Part shown: piece by piece, positions 1-11,739 of the stretch
How positions within the stretch are numbered: the first letter of the stretch is position 1
Layout of the letters: every line of letters begins with the position of its first letter
From: Tetrahymena elliotti 4EA
Taxonomy: Eukaryota > Ciliophora > Oligohymenophorea > Hymenostomatida > Tetrahymenidae
NCBI GenBank assembly: GCA_000231825.2
Contig: JH720316.1
Location: forward strand, 1 to 36,412
Direction of reading: 5' to 3'
Length of the DNA: 36,412 nt
The notes under the pieces: model-generated
Database searches by the model: none
Seen by the model: only the letters and a program-made list of their open reading frames with translations
What the model was told of the DNA's origin: nothing
Program-made: the position numbers and the translations under genes

Positions 1-124
1 TTTTAAATTATATGAAAAAAATAAAAGAAAAATTACTTAAAAATGAATGATACTTTCAACTTCAATTATCGTATAAAATCATTAAATAGCAAATTTACAA
101 TAGAAATAAATAAAAATTAATTGA

Positions 125-547
125 ATTTCTTCAATATATATAATTAAGGTATTGCTGTATTAAAAAAATGATGGCATCTAACTTTTAATACAATTAGATA
201 AAAATCCACTGAGGTCTATTAAATTTTAAGCTTCCTTTTAGACTAGTGGACAAAGAAGAATACAAAATAGATCTAAAAGTAGTGTGAAACTTCCATATAG
301 CACAGCAAAAACACACTTTAAAATAGTATGCTAATTATAATAAAATTTTAAATAAATTACACAATAATCCATAAAAGACAAAGAATTTACAGCTAACTTA
401 GATATTCTTATATACTTACTTCACCAAATGATGTGGTTTTTGGTACTTGTCATATTTATATTTTTTGGATGTCCAAGAAGCATTTATTCTTTGAATATAT
501 GTTATTAATTGGTGTTGTTGAAATAAAATATATGTCATTTATTATGA
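125..547 (+). CDS. 3' terminal exon of an unrecognised, possibly membrane protein gene (partial)
   Basis: The frame is open in code 6 from 125 (just after a TGA at 122) to the TGA at 545-547. There is no ATG before the segment around 427, so this is probably the last exon of a gene that begins outside the window. A plausible acceptor is the AG at 147-148. The translation has ordinary protein composition (for example FQASFQTSGQ, then KLPYSTAKTHFK). It then has one hydrophobic stretch, MMWFLVLVIFIFFG, that could span a membrane, and a short tail. I do not recognise the family. A TGA-free run of this length could arise by chance in such AT-rich DNA; the mixed composition is the main support. Confidence 0.4.
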
Positions 548-833
548 ACTATCCAATCTTTGAAAAAAAGAAAAGTGAGAAGTTGAGCTGAATATAAAAA
601 ATGAGAATTGTTCTATTATTTTAAACTTTTGATCAGAAAAATTTGTTAATTTTATGTAAAATAGATATTGTTTATTTTTTTTGTTGGATATGCATTGATT
701 TTAAAAATTCAAAGCGGTTTGTATTTTATGCAGATTAAAAGATTTATTTACTTATTAAGATCCAATTGAAACACAAAAATAATAAAATTAATAATTAAAA
801 ATATTAATTACAATCAAAGAGAGCAATTGGCTA

Positions 834-3359
834 ATGACTGAAGAACATAAGTAAAAAATAAAGAGCTAGTGTCCCTTTTTGCATCTATCTGATATTAATC
901 TTATCTTTAAATAAATAGGATAAGATAAACCTCATCTTTAACTATTAATGGATAGAATTAGTACTAGGACTCTAAATTCTTATAGGAACTTTTATAGAGA
1001 AAAAGATGAAGAAATATCATGCCTTTAAATGGTTGTATTTGATAATATAGTAGGAATGAAAAAAATAATAGAAATATTCCTTATTGAATAACTTAAATAG
1101 TAGCTTTAACTATTTCTAAACCATATTGAGTGTTGTAAAAATCTTATTAGGACTGATTTAGTTTTAAAAATATTTGATTCCTACTTTTTAGATGAGCATC
1201 ATGTATATTCAAACAAACCACTTTTTTATGTGATAGAGTACGAATATTTTGATTACTCTAATAGAGAATTCATAGGTTTTCAATCACAAAGATAAGATAA
1301 TTTTTTTTACTAAGGTTACTAACAAAATAATAACAATTTTGAAGATTAACAGCATTAGTAATAGATTGAAAATCATCTCTATTTAATTTATTAATATTGC
1401 GATATAAGTCTATGCCCATAAAAAAAGAAAAGACAATAAATGATTACTGCATCTGACATAAAAAATTTATCTTACATAACATTTTAGAAACAAATAGACA
1501 AATCTGAAATAATTAAATTAAATCCTGTTGATAGATATTTATTTGAAAGGGATTTTGCTATTGAAACTCAAGTAGGAAAAAGTGCATAGAAATAAAAATA
1601 TCCAAAACTATTTTTCTAGCCTCAATTACAAATTTAAATAGAAAAATAAAATTTTATTTCATCATTTAAGTCTTAATTTCCAACACTATTTGAAGAATAC
1701 AATGAAGTTTTGCAAAGTATCATCACAGTAAATCAATAATTTACTGTTTATTTACTCCAATCATTTTAAGAAAGAGAAAAAGAACTAACTATCTTGGCTA
1801 CTTACTAAGACTAACAAACTTAATTGAAGATAACGAAGTTTAATTCTAAAGAAGAAGCTTAAGCAGCTTTGAATCAAACTAACTAAAAAATTATGCAGTT
1901 AAGTTAGATTTAAATTCTATCAAATATAGTGAATTAAGAGATAATAACCAACTAACAAGGATCATTTATTGTAAAATATCTTGATTAATCAATACTTAAA
2001 CAAATGAAGAATTTTATAGAAATAAAACAAAGTAATTAGGAGATCAACTATAATTTAACTGATTCTTAGATTTTCTAATTTAATTTACAATAAGTAGAAA
2101 TCTATACAAAACTATTTTTGCAGTTGATTGCTAACATTCGAACGATGTAGCAACTGTAAGTCTAGCCAGATAATTTATTTGTTTCTTATAATGGATAATT
2201 ATACTTCAATGATAGTTTAAATTAATCTTCTTCTAAATTTTATGATTCGAATGAAATTCTTATTCAAAAATATACCTAAACAATGATTAATATTTTTAAT
2301 TTAGATATTTTCTGGGAATTGTTTGATTACTAAGTATTTGATAAGAAACCATCTTAAAAAGTTAAAGTAGAGACCTTAATTAGAAACTATTTCTTTACAA
2401 TATAACCCAAAATAACTGTGTGGAATATTGCTGCTTATTAAGAGTTAGAGAGGATATTTAATAGATTTCTGAAACTAAAAACTATTAATGAAAAATATGA
2501 AACAATTAATTTATAAATATCATCAAATTCTTTGGATAATTATTTATTTAAGTAGAGCTAGTGGATTTTTATATAAGATAGCATTTAGATGCTGAAAGAA
2601 AATAAAGATATCTATGAAATTAGAAATTAAGGATATTTTGATACAAAATGCATTCCCTCTTAGTTGCTAGATATATTTAAATAACAATTATATTATATCA
2701 GTTTTTAAAATAATACTCCTAAAGAAGTTTTGATGCAGTAGATAGGTTAATTAATAGAGCAAGGTTTAATGATTAGATAAGATTAAACCCATAAATACAT
2801 TAATAAAGTAAAAGAACTCACATTATAACAGATTGATAAATCGTATGATTTCAACACTTTTTAACTAAAACCAGTTCAATTAAACTAAAAAAATTCTTTA
2901 TGCAGCTGTTTTAAACGTCAAGTAAATCTAGATATTTATCAAATCTTGTCAACCATGGCTTAATATTATATTCTTATGTCTATCTTAGATGAGTAAAACA
3001 AGTCAATTGATGATATTTAAGGAAAATGTCTATTTTAGGAGCTTTTTGAGTTTTAAAATAAGATCATTTAGGATCAGCATAATTTAAAGAAAATGTGTTA
3101 TGAATTTAGTGATTGTGAACTACTTACAAAAGCTCTCCAATCTTAAGTAGACTTCTTTAATTTTAAGAAGAAATAAAATATAATAAGCATGCTAATATTT
3201 TACCATGAAAAATAACTCTATTATATCTGCAAGCAGCTTTCTTAAAACAGAAACAATGTTAATTCTCTCTAAATTGTTATTTTCTCAAATAACTTTGGTC
3301 AAAATCAGATTGATAAAACTAAACTCAAGAAAATTCCATATCTTGTTAAATTAATTTGA
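834..3359 (+). CDS. Intronless 841-residue protein, probable highly degenerate kinase-like protein
   Basis: The frame runs 841 codons from ATG 834 to TGA 3357-3359 with dozens of in-frame TAA/TAG read as Gln. In-frame TGAs at 630 and 696 make 834 the first usable ATG. No introns are needed. Residues about 430-460 resemble protein kinase subdomains VIB-VII: a leucine-rich helix, then QLQVQPDN (440-447), then LFVSYNGQLYFND. This lines up with HRDLKPxN followed by the strand before DFG, but the catalytic Asp and Lys positions are both Gln (codons TAA 2157 and TAG 2163). Earlier, PLFYVIEYEYF (about residues 125-135) resembles the kinase hinge. If this is right the protein cannot be an ordinary kinase. 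The kinase assignment is inference; the open frame is clear. A fragment at 23191-23460 resembles its residues 697-712. Confidence 0.85.
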
Positions 3360-4205
3360 TGTAAAATCAAATAAATAAAAATATGTATTATTTTCTAAGT
3401 CATTTCATTAACATTTTTGCATATTTTTCTGTTTTCAAAATTTAAAATTTCTTTATAGAGAATGAAACAATGTAGACTAAGTTTTCAGCTAGATATTGGT
3501 GACATAAATTGATTCCTTATATATTTTAATCAGAAATAATAATCATAAGTTGTTATAATACATTTAAAGTACATATTTTTTTAATTTTTTGTATTAGTTT
3601 AAGTTCTATAAATTTATTTCTTTAAACCTAATTCATGATTTAAACTATTAAAATCTATTTTTTAAGTTGAATTATTTTTAACATATTAATTTGAAAGATA
3701 AAGAAGAGGATAATTTATTTGAATTAATTTAGAATAGCAAATACGATTTTTTCTTTCATTCAATTTCGAAATTGAACAAATTATTTTGTTTACAAGTAAA
3801 AATTTACACAACTTAAATTTCTAAAGTGCAAAAAATACATGATTAATTTGATATCTTTATTGATTGAAAAATTAATTATAATTAGAAAATCAAGAAATTT
3901 ATTTTAAAAACCATAAGAGATTTTGATTGAAAAACTTAAAACATTATTTATATTATAAAATTTTTTGTCATTGATTTTAAGTTAAAAAAATAGCAAATTT
4001 TTTAATCCATAAATAAATGATGATAAAAATTATTTCATTTTCCATTCTAAAAACCTTAACAGTAAAAACAAAAATAAAATCCATATCATTTTAAAGTATA
4101 GTTTTTTTTCATTTTGTTATTTATCCTGCATGTTCATTATTCGAACATTTATGTTAAATGAACTATCAACCACAATGTGCTACTAGTCCATCCTACAAAC
4201 AAGGT
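3360..4205. other. Intergenic, AT-rich
   Basis: This lies between the convergent 3' ends of the 834-3359 gene and the minus-strand gene ending at 4206. I see no convincing frame, repeat or RNA. It should hold both 3' untranslated regions. Confidence 0.6.
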
Positions 4206-5030
4206 TCAGTAAATTTCTATTTAGCTCTCATTCACAGAAAAATTTAGTCTAAATAGGTTTTGATCCTCAAATTTCTAGTTTTAAATATTGATTGTAAGTA
4301 ACTGGTTTCCACTCTATTTCTAACAATATAAGAAGATGGAGTTTTATGAAATGATTTAGCAGAAACTATTATTCAAACAATTGTCAATCACTTTTGCAAG
4401 AAGTTCTTCTAAATCAACCAAATAAAAAAGACAGCTAATTTCAGAAATTTTAAAAATTTTAGTTTTTATGAAATAATTAATTGAGAACGCTCTTGTATTT
4501 TGAATGAATTTGAAATTCGCAAAATTTAAGATCAATTTTACTTGATTGAATTCATCCCAAATATCTGTTTTTAGAAAAAATTTGAAACTTTGAATATTAT
4601 GCATCAATTTGAAAATAAATTCATATTTTTCTATGATATTATCTTGAATATCTCTGTTTTTTTGTAAGACCAGCAGCAGTTATGCAATAAAGCGAGATTG
4701 GAGTATTTAATAAAAAAAGAAAATAAAATTTTTTTCTATATTTAAGTATACTATCTTCACCAATTTGTTTTACAACTTCTAACGTTAAAGACTCAATTTT
4801 TTTTAAATAGACAATTCTTTATTAACAAAAGATAGAAAAAAGTAAAACCCATAACTCAAAATTTTTTCAATATTTTGAAAAATGACTCATCTTTCTTACT
4901 ATTAAATTGACAAGATAGCAGTAACCCTCTTCAAAAAAGGTATTAAAAAACTTCTTTGCAGGATCTCATCTATTCCTCCATATTCGCTTGGCTCTGCTTC
5001 TCTCTCAATAGTTTGCTGATAAGACTCCAT
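4206..5030 (-). CDS. Two-exon gene, protein of about 238 residues, function unknown
   Basis: Exon 1 runs from ATG 5030 to 4900 and encodes MESYQQTIEREAEPSEYGGI and on to about residue 43. A GTAAGA donor follows at 4899-4898, and an in-frame TGA soon after makes an intron necessary. Exon 2 ends at TGA 4208-4206. Two acceptors keep the frame: G at 4792 (intron 108 nt, 238 residues) or G at 4855 (intron 45 nt, 259 residues). I favour neither strongly. The body has Phe/Ile/Leu-rich segments (FIFFFYQILQ, RFIAQLLLVLQ) followed by mixed helical sequence ending SVNESQIEIY. I do not recognise the family. It shares orientation with the 7418-5682 gene upstream. Confidence 0.6.
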
Positions 5031-5370
5031 TTTTTTAATACCTAGATCTTCGCCTTAATTAAATCTGATAGAATTATTGTGTTCACTTTTGAAAATTTAA
5101 TTAATACTAAAAGAAACAAAAAACTAATTAATTATCTTTATTTTAGTTAAAAAATATGGTTGGAGTACAGTCTAAGGATTAAAATTAATAATTTAGAATT
5201 TTATTTAATAACATAGAATTTTATTTAAAATATTAAACAATATTAATTTTTATTTAATAAATATTAAATTTCTAAAAAATATTAAGATAAAATATTACAT
5301 TTGAAAGTATTAATGAAATATTTAGCTAATAGAAACTACAAAAGAAATATAAATACAAGGTTATATATAA

Positions 5371-5521
5371 TCAAGATATTTAAACCAAAATTAACTATTT
5401 AGCTAATTATTTTTGTTATTTATATGACTATTTTATTAATCTCTTATTAATGGTATTGATGTCAGTCCATTCATCTTCTTCCTCCTCGTCAACACATTAG
5501 TAAGCAATTTTTGAGGTATTA
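5371..5521 (-). CDS. Possible short 3' exon with an acidic stretch
   Basis: An acceptor-like TTTACAG places an exon start at 5521. The phase-2 frame then reads to TGA 5373-5371. It contains the acidic run VDEEEEDEWTDIN followed by a Lys/Gln-rich tail. It lies just past the stop of the 7418-5682 gene, but I find no donor that would join the two. It could belong to an unseen small gene, or be chance. Confidence 0.25.
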
Positions 5522-5681
5522 CTGTAAATAAAAATTTATTGAATGAAATACTAAGATTGGATATTCTTTAAAAATTAGAAAGTGTTTAAAAAGGTTTTTC
5601 AAATAAAAAATGGAAATTATTTTGAAACAAAAAATAAACAAATTTAGTACAAGAAGAGTTATTTTATTCAAAGGCTGTGTG

Positions 5682-7418
5682 TCAATTTTTAAAATTATTA
5701 TATTTTATCTTAGCCTTTGGAAATTCATCTAATTCTTAGCAATTTAAAATTTCAAATCTATCTCCTACATGATCACTATAAAATTCAAAGCCCAAATTAT
5801 AATTTTCATCAAATTCTATCAAATTTTTATTTTCAAATTCAAACACTTTATTTTTATCTGAAAGATTAAATAATTTAATTTGTTGATTTTTCAAGCAAAC
5901 CTAGAGTTTAAATTTCTAAACTGTTTTTTTTGAATCTTCTTCTCTATTTTCTTAAGTTAAATCGATGAAGTCATTGATTTTTTAATTAGAATTTCCGAAA
6001 ATATTTTAATTTACTCTTATATTAGATTCAATTACCCTATCACTTAAAAAAAATGTGCTTGCACTTTAAAAAAACGTGCTAGCACTTTAAAAAAAAAAGC
6101 TATTTTCACTTTAAAAAAACATAGGTTTATTTACTTAGTCACCAACAATCAATCCTAATCCTACTCTATTTAAATCAATATTATGCATCTAATTAGTTTT
6201 AATTAATCCAACAAAAAATGTGGAGAGTTTATGGGTTTTAGTAAAATTGAATTTAAATAAATATTTCTTCAAGGGTTTAAGTTTGTAATTAAGATAAAAG
6301 CTAGGATAATGAAGCCCATTTTTTATTCTTGAAACATTATAAAAAGATTTTAAATCTGAATCTACTTGTAAATAATTTTACACCTATTTATTTGTTGAAA
6401 GGATAAAAGAGTTACTATCTTAAAGTCTCAACTTATACGAGAGTCCATCATAATACTTGAAATTGATTTAGCTCAATATTTTTTAATTTTAAGCATTCAA
6501 ATATTTAATTTTGCCAGCATTTTTGTAAATATCCTTTTGAAATTCTGCTTATTCTATTTAATTTTTGAATAATAATTTAGACTGCTAGTTTAGAAACTTA
6601 TCTAGATACCAATTTTTTTAATGAATCTTTTAAGTTAATTACTAAGTACATATATCCAGTTACTCAATTAACATTTAGATTTTTACTTTATCTTTTTTAA
6701 GAATTTCTTCTTCATTTTCTAAATTTTGTTTGAAGATTTCAATATTTTCTAAGCTAATCTTATCTATTTCTTCTAATAAATTGAAATTAATGTGTGGTAT
6801 CAAATTAACTACTTTCAGAATTTGAATTAAATTTTCTTTTATTTGGTTAGGTATTTATTAATTCAATTCACTGATATTTTCATAATACTTCATAATTAAT
6901 GTTAGAATGGAAGTGTTTGTTTCCTGATTCTTAAATTAAGAATCTATTTATTCTTTCAAATTTGCTTCAATTTTTTCAATTGATTATTCTTCTTAAGTAA
7001 GATGTTACTTTATTTAATTTATTGATGCCATTTTTTAGTACTTCTCAATTATCTTTTTTTTGAGTTCATGAATTTTTGTTGCTCTATTAATTTACTCTTT
7101 CTTTTTTTCTAACAAAACTTGGTTCATATCTTTTTGTAAATTATCATAAAACTCCTCTATTGGTTTAAGAATATCTTTATCTTCATTTTTCAAGTTAATA
7201 ATCTTTTTTCTTAAGTCTTCATCTGAAAGAGGAGGCCAAGTATCGAAAAAAGAATTATCGCAAGAATTAATTATTTCTTCTAATACCAATAAATTTACTA
7301 CAGTTTATTTATTTGAGAAACATTTAATGCATTATAATTTTCTTTGGGAATCTTATTGTATATTTATGTGAAAAATTGGTGAACCTTTATGAATGTTGCA
7401 AGTAAGATCTTTATTCAT
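5682..7418 (-). CDS. Zinc-binding, coiled-coil protein with possible SPRY-like C-terminus (578 residues)
   Basis: A single frame of 578 codons runs from ATG 7418 to TGA 5684-5682. An in-frame TGA at 7484-7482 with no other ATG between fixes the start. Residues 7-33 carry a C-x2-H...C-x2-C pattern (Cys7, His10, Cys30, Cys33), a B-box-like zinc site. This is followed by FFDTWPPLSDEDL, which matches the segment NGWPILSDDAF after the same motif in the 24224 gene. A long Lys/Glu/Gln-rich helical region follows (about residues 75-330), probably coiled coil. The C-terminal 250 residues contain FFVGLIK, VGLGLIVGDQ and a beta-rich end (VGDRFEILNCQEL) that resembles a SPRY-type sandwich; that part is tentative. 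A short Phe/Ser/Gln tandem repeat sits near residues 434-460. Such proteins are usually scaffolds or TRIM-like factors; no RING was seen. Confidence 0.85.
6041..6120 (-). repeat. Coding minisatellite with A-tracts
   Basis: There are three to four imperfect copies of a 21-24 nt unit (CACTTTAAAAAAACGTGCTAG and variants). On the minus strand it encodes repeated FFQSAST-like units within the 7418-5682 protein. The poly-A runs and in-frame unit length suggest replication slippage. Confidence 0.75.
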
Positions 7419-8292
7419 TCTTTTTACTTAAATTTTTTTGAATTAATAATAATTAATATTTAGTTTGATAATTATACAAACTCAAATTTAAATAAAAGAT
7501 TTTGAGATATTAATTATTAAATAAAAGCTTTTTTTCTCAATTTTATTTGTCTGTCTATCTACCCAAATTTATTAGTTTGATTTTTAATTAATTGCTCTAA
7601 CAAAACTTTACAGATAATTAAAAATATTAAATGGTTCATAGTCTCTTTTTCTTTATTTACTTTCTACAAGTAATAATTAGCATTTAGAAAATTAATGAAA
7701 GAAATTCAACTAAATAATTAACTGATTTGGAAAAATTGAGAAAAAAATCTTTTTATTTCAAATTTAGGTGAAATTTCTAAATATAAAATTTTTATTTAAC
7801 AAGTTTTTCTTTCTTTTTTTTCTTAAGATGATAAAAATGAAAAAATAAATTTTAAAGTTTGAAAAATATTTCAAAATATGATAATTTTCATTAAATATTA
7901 TAACTTTTTAATATTTTTAAAATAAAGAAAACTATTAAATTTTATCTTTATTTACTAATTGATGTTATTTTTTAATATTAAATAAAATAAACATTTAAGA
8001 TAATAAAATACCTTTTTTATCCTATGAAATTTATATGTTTATTGTAAATTTCAAAATAAATAAATCGTGATTTTTAAATTAATTTAATTACTAAAATTTC
8101 ATAGAACAAAGTTAAGAAATTTAAACATAAATAAAAATAGTTTAAAAGACACTCACATAATTTATTTATTTTACTCACATAAAATCAATCTACTAAATTT
8201 TATTTCTTTAATAGTTTTGCATTGAAATTGATTGATCATATGTAATAAATTAATTTTATTCATTCAATTCTAAATTTTTCAATCAATTTAAT
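7419..8292. other. Intergenic, AT-rich
   Basis: This lies between the start of the 7418 gene and the end of the LRR gene at 8293. It holds the presumed promoter of the first and 3' region of the second. I see no coding frame or repeat. Confidence 0.6.
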
Positions 8293-10715
8293 TCACTTAA
8301 TTAAAACTCTAAAGTAATTAACAATATTCATCAATTTATTGTTTTACTTCAAACGAAGTGTTACACTCTTGATAGTTTTGGATTTAGCAAGTTGAAGGCA
8401 TAGATCTTTTGCTCCTGAATCAGTTACTTTATTGTAGCTATTAAAATTATAATTAATTAATAACAAAATAAAAATCAAAGCAAAAAATTAGAAAAATATT
8501 TGATTTATTGTATGTTGTCTTTTATTATTTTTTTATCAAAAAGATCCTAATTTTTATTTTTGTTGAGTATTTATTAGAAAACTTCCACAAATTACCAATT
8601 ATAAATAAATAATAAGCAATCCAATATATTTTTTCAAGATGTTTTTTTATGAAAAAATAATTAATTTTTGAATTGACCTTTATAATTAATTAGGTTAATT
8701 CATAACCTGTAATATATTTAATTTTCAGATCTTTAATTATTATTTGATAAAAACTATTCTTTTAACTAAAAAACTGTTTAATTTATCCCTCTAAAATTTT
8801 TGATAAAACCAAATTTGCTTTTTCAATTTATTAGATTTTCTTTTTATATTTTTTAAATAAATAAAAATACCTTAACCATAAAGTTAAGCTTGTCATATTT
8901 AAAGAATTAGATATTCCTGTTCCTAAGTCTTTAGCACCTTAATCTCCTATATCGTTGTTGCTTTAAAAACAAAATAATTATCAAAAAAAATAATTAAAAT
9001 ATTATTTTCTAAAAAAGTAAATTAAGAGTAATGTTTCTTAAATCAAAAGTTAAATATCAATTTATCAAAAAAAAATTGCAATTTTAGTAAAAGAATTAGT
9101 TCCAAATAACTAAATAATACAAATAATTAAGCATTTAAACAATAATGTAAGATTAAATTATTTACAATAAGCTAAGATATAATTTTGTTATATTTTCATA
9201 AGATGCAAGTAGTGTTTTTAAATCTTTTGCTCTGTTTGCATTAATGTTATTCTGACTATAAATAAAAGAATAAATTATAAATAAAAGCAGTTTAAAATAA
9301 ATTATAATAAAAATGTAATATTTTAGAACCTCAATCTTCATTCTTTAATTAAATAGTTTAATATTTTTTTTACTTCACAATATCTTAAAAATAAGTAAAA
9401 ATTTTATAAAATAAGTTATTTATTAAATTATTTGTATTTATCAATCAAGTTATTTATTGTCTAATAATTTTTGATTAAATAAAACTTATACCTTAAATCT
9501 AATTCTAAAATGGTTATATCTTTGCACAAAGATACTGCTCCACTTAAATCTTTTACACCAGAATTTCCAATTTTATTATCGCTTTAAATAAAATAAAAAT
9601 TAATTTAATCAAGTTAAAAAAGTGAATGAAAAAAGCTATATAAAAACTCAAACATCAAATTTTTATATAAATGATTTATAAAAAGTAAAATTCTAAAACC
9701 AAACTAATTCTTCAAAATATTTTATCCTTCATTAAACTTTATGTTTTTTCTTCTTTATGAAAAAAAATATTTACTATAAATTCAACTTCAAGCTTGAAAT
9801 CTTAGCATTAAGTTATAACTTTACTTAAATCTTTAATTCCTCCTTAATCACTAATTTTATTACACCTTTACCATAAAAATAAAAGTAAGTAAAAAACATC
9901 TAATTATCAAAAATATGAAGGAATTATTAATAAAAAATATCTCTTTTTTATTACAGCGCTAATTATTTTTGGGTGAAGATTAAGCATTCATATTTTAATT
10001 CATTTTAAGTCTAATTAAAGATCTTAAAAAATAATAAATTTGATAAAAATTTATCTTATTTCTATTTAATTTTGTATGTAGTCTTTACTAAATAAATTAG
10101 TATTTAATTTTTTTTCTATCCTTCAATAGTTAAAAAAAATGTTAATTTTACTTAAAATCCAAATTGAGAGCTGAGAGATTCTTAAAGCTTGCTATTGTTG
10201 TGCTCAAATCTTTTAGACCCTAATCAGTAATTTGGTTTGATCTTTATATAAAAAAAATATGAACAAAAGATGAAATAAAGATTATTATTCAAATTTAATT
10301 TGAAAAACTTATTAAGTTTTAATTTTAACATGAATTATTCAAGATAGTCTTTTTTAAATAAATAATTCATTAATAATTTGTTTAAAACTATCCATTAATA
10401 AACTCGTTTAATAATAGTATCAGAGTCTTAATAAATTTACCTATTTTCATTTGGGGTTCTTCTATAATTCCATGGGTCTAAAAAGGGAAAAATAAATAAT
10501 TCTATGATTTGATATCTCTACACATGATATTTTTGACATGCAAACAGTTTATTCCTTCTATCATTTATATTGCTTTCACTTCTTTTATCTTCTGTGAAGA
10601 TGGCTTATTTCTTAGTTATCCAAAAAGCTATTTCACATATTATATTTTTAAATAAAAAATGAAGCTAATTTATTTTAATTTGATGTAAAATTTAAGCAAT
10701 TTTACAATTTTCCAT
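8293..10715 (-). CDS. LRR protein gene, seven exons, one exon frameshifted
   Basis: Exons: 10715-10441, 10241-10152, 9865-9775, 9581-9492, 9255-9166, 8960-8871, 8437-8293 (TGA 8295-8293). Exon 1 encodes about 91 residues (starts MENCKIAQIL, ends RRTPNENR) that I do not recognise. Exons 2-7 each encode one ribonuclease-inhibitor-type LRR: an Asn-x-Ile start (NQITDQGLKDL, DNKIGNSGVKDL, NNDIGDQGAKDL, YNKVTDSGAKDL) and an LxLxL end. All junctions are phase 2 and all internal exons are 90 nt except 9865-9775, which is 91 nt. That exon starts in the right frame (NKISDQGGIKDL), but its LxLxL end (SSLKLNL) is in another frame, so the coding sequence summed over exons is off by one base. Either the gene is broken or there is a sequence error. 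LRRs of this type bind proteins; the partner is unknown. Confidence 0.75.
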
Positions 10716-11739
10716 TAAAAGTTAATTTAAAAAAATATTTTATAAATCTTTAAAATAAAAAATTTTATTAAAACTATTTTGTATTTAGTAAATCAAATCT
10801 CAAAAAGAAGGAAGGTAGTATTTTCGAAACAAAGAGTAGTTAAGGTATCAATATAAATTTGTAAAGCTAGAATAATAAAAATTATTATAAGTAATAAATT
10901 ATCATAAGACATTATTAATTATTTTAATTAAAAGAAATGATTTTAGAAAATTATTGATTAATCTTTAAATGATCATATTACATCCTAAATGTTTTATCCT
11001 AATAAGATAGACCTCAATTTTTTAACAAAATTTATCAATAAATAAACTAGTTTACAATAATTAATGAAAAAGTCTTAGCCATAAAATTAAATAAATTGAG
11101 ATTGGTAGTGTGAGGTAGAAAATTTATAATCAAAAGATGATTGTATTAAACTAGCTTCTCAAAAACAATAATACCTAATTGGTATCTTATAAATATTTAA
11201 TGAAAATTTGACAATAATTTATAATCTTTCAAAAATAATTATTTAATTTTTTAAATTTATAACCTTAAAATGTGCTATTTTTAGCAAAAATAAATTTAAT
11301 AAAAAAAACAATCAGTATCAAGATTTTCAAGTTAGCAATTTTTTTTTGAATTACTCAACTATTCAAAAAATTATTCTAAGAGTACAATATTCTAATAAAA
11401 TTTTTTTTAAATGTAAATAAACTTTGAAGGCGCTATTAGTGTGTGATTCATAATTACAAAAATTTATTTCAAATTTTAAGTAGCATCAACTTTTAAGAAA
11501 CAATCATACTAGTTATACTAGTTGAATTTGTTTTATTTTTTGGAAAATTCTGTTTGAAAAAGTTAAACTAATTTTTCATGTCAATTATTAATATATTATT
11601 TCATATTCAATTTAATACCTAAACAACTTTTTAAAAAGAAATAGATGCTGATATAGAATATAAAATATTTTACAGATCTGGGTGATGTACTTCAATTTTT
11701 TTAGAGATATAAATATATTTTAATTTTCTCTATTTAAAG
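10716..11739. other. Region between divergent LRR loci
   Basis: This is AT-rich DNA between the start of the minus-strand LRR gene and the first plus-strand LRR-like exon. One candidate first exon of the plus-strand array gene is 11137-11181 (MIVLNQLLKNNNTQL, then donor GTATCT, phase 0). It is in phase with an acceptor before 11740, but this link is speculative. Nothing else convincing was seen. Confidence 0.35.
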
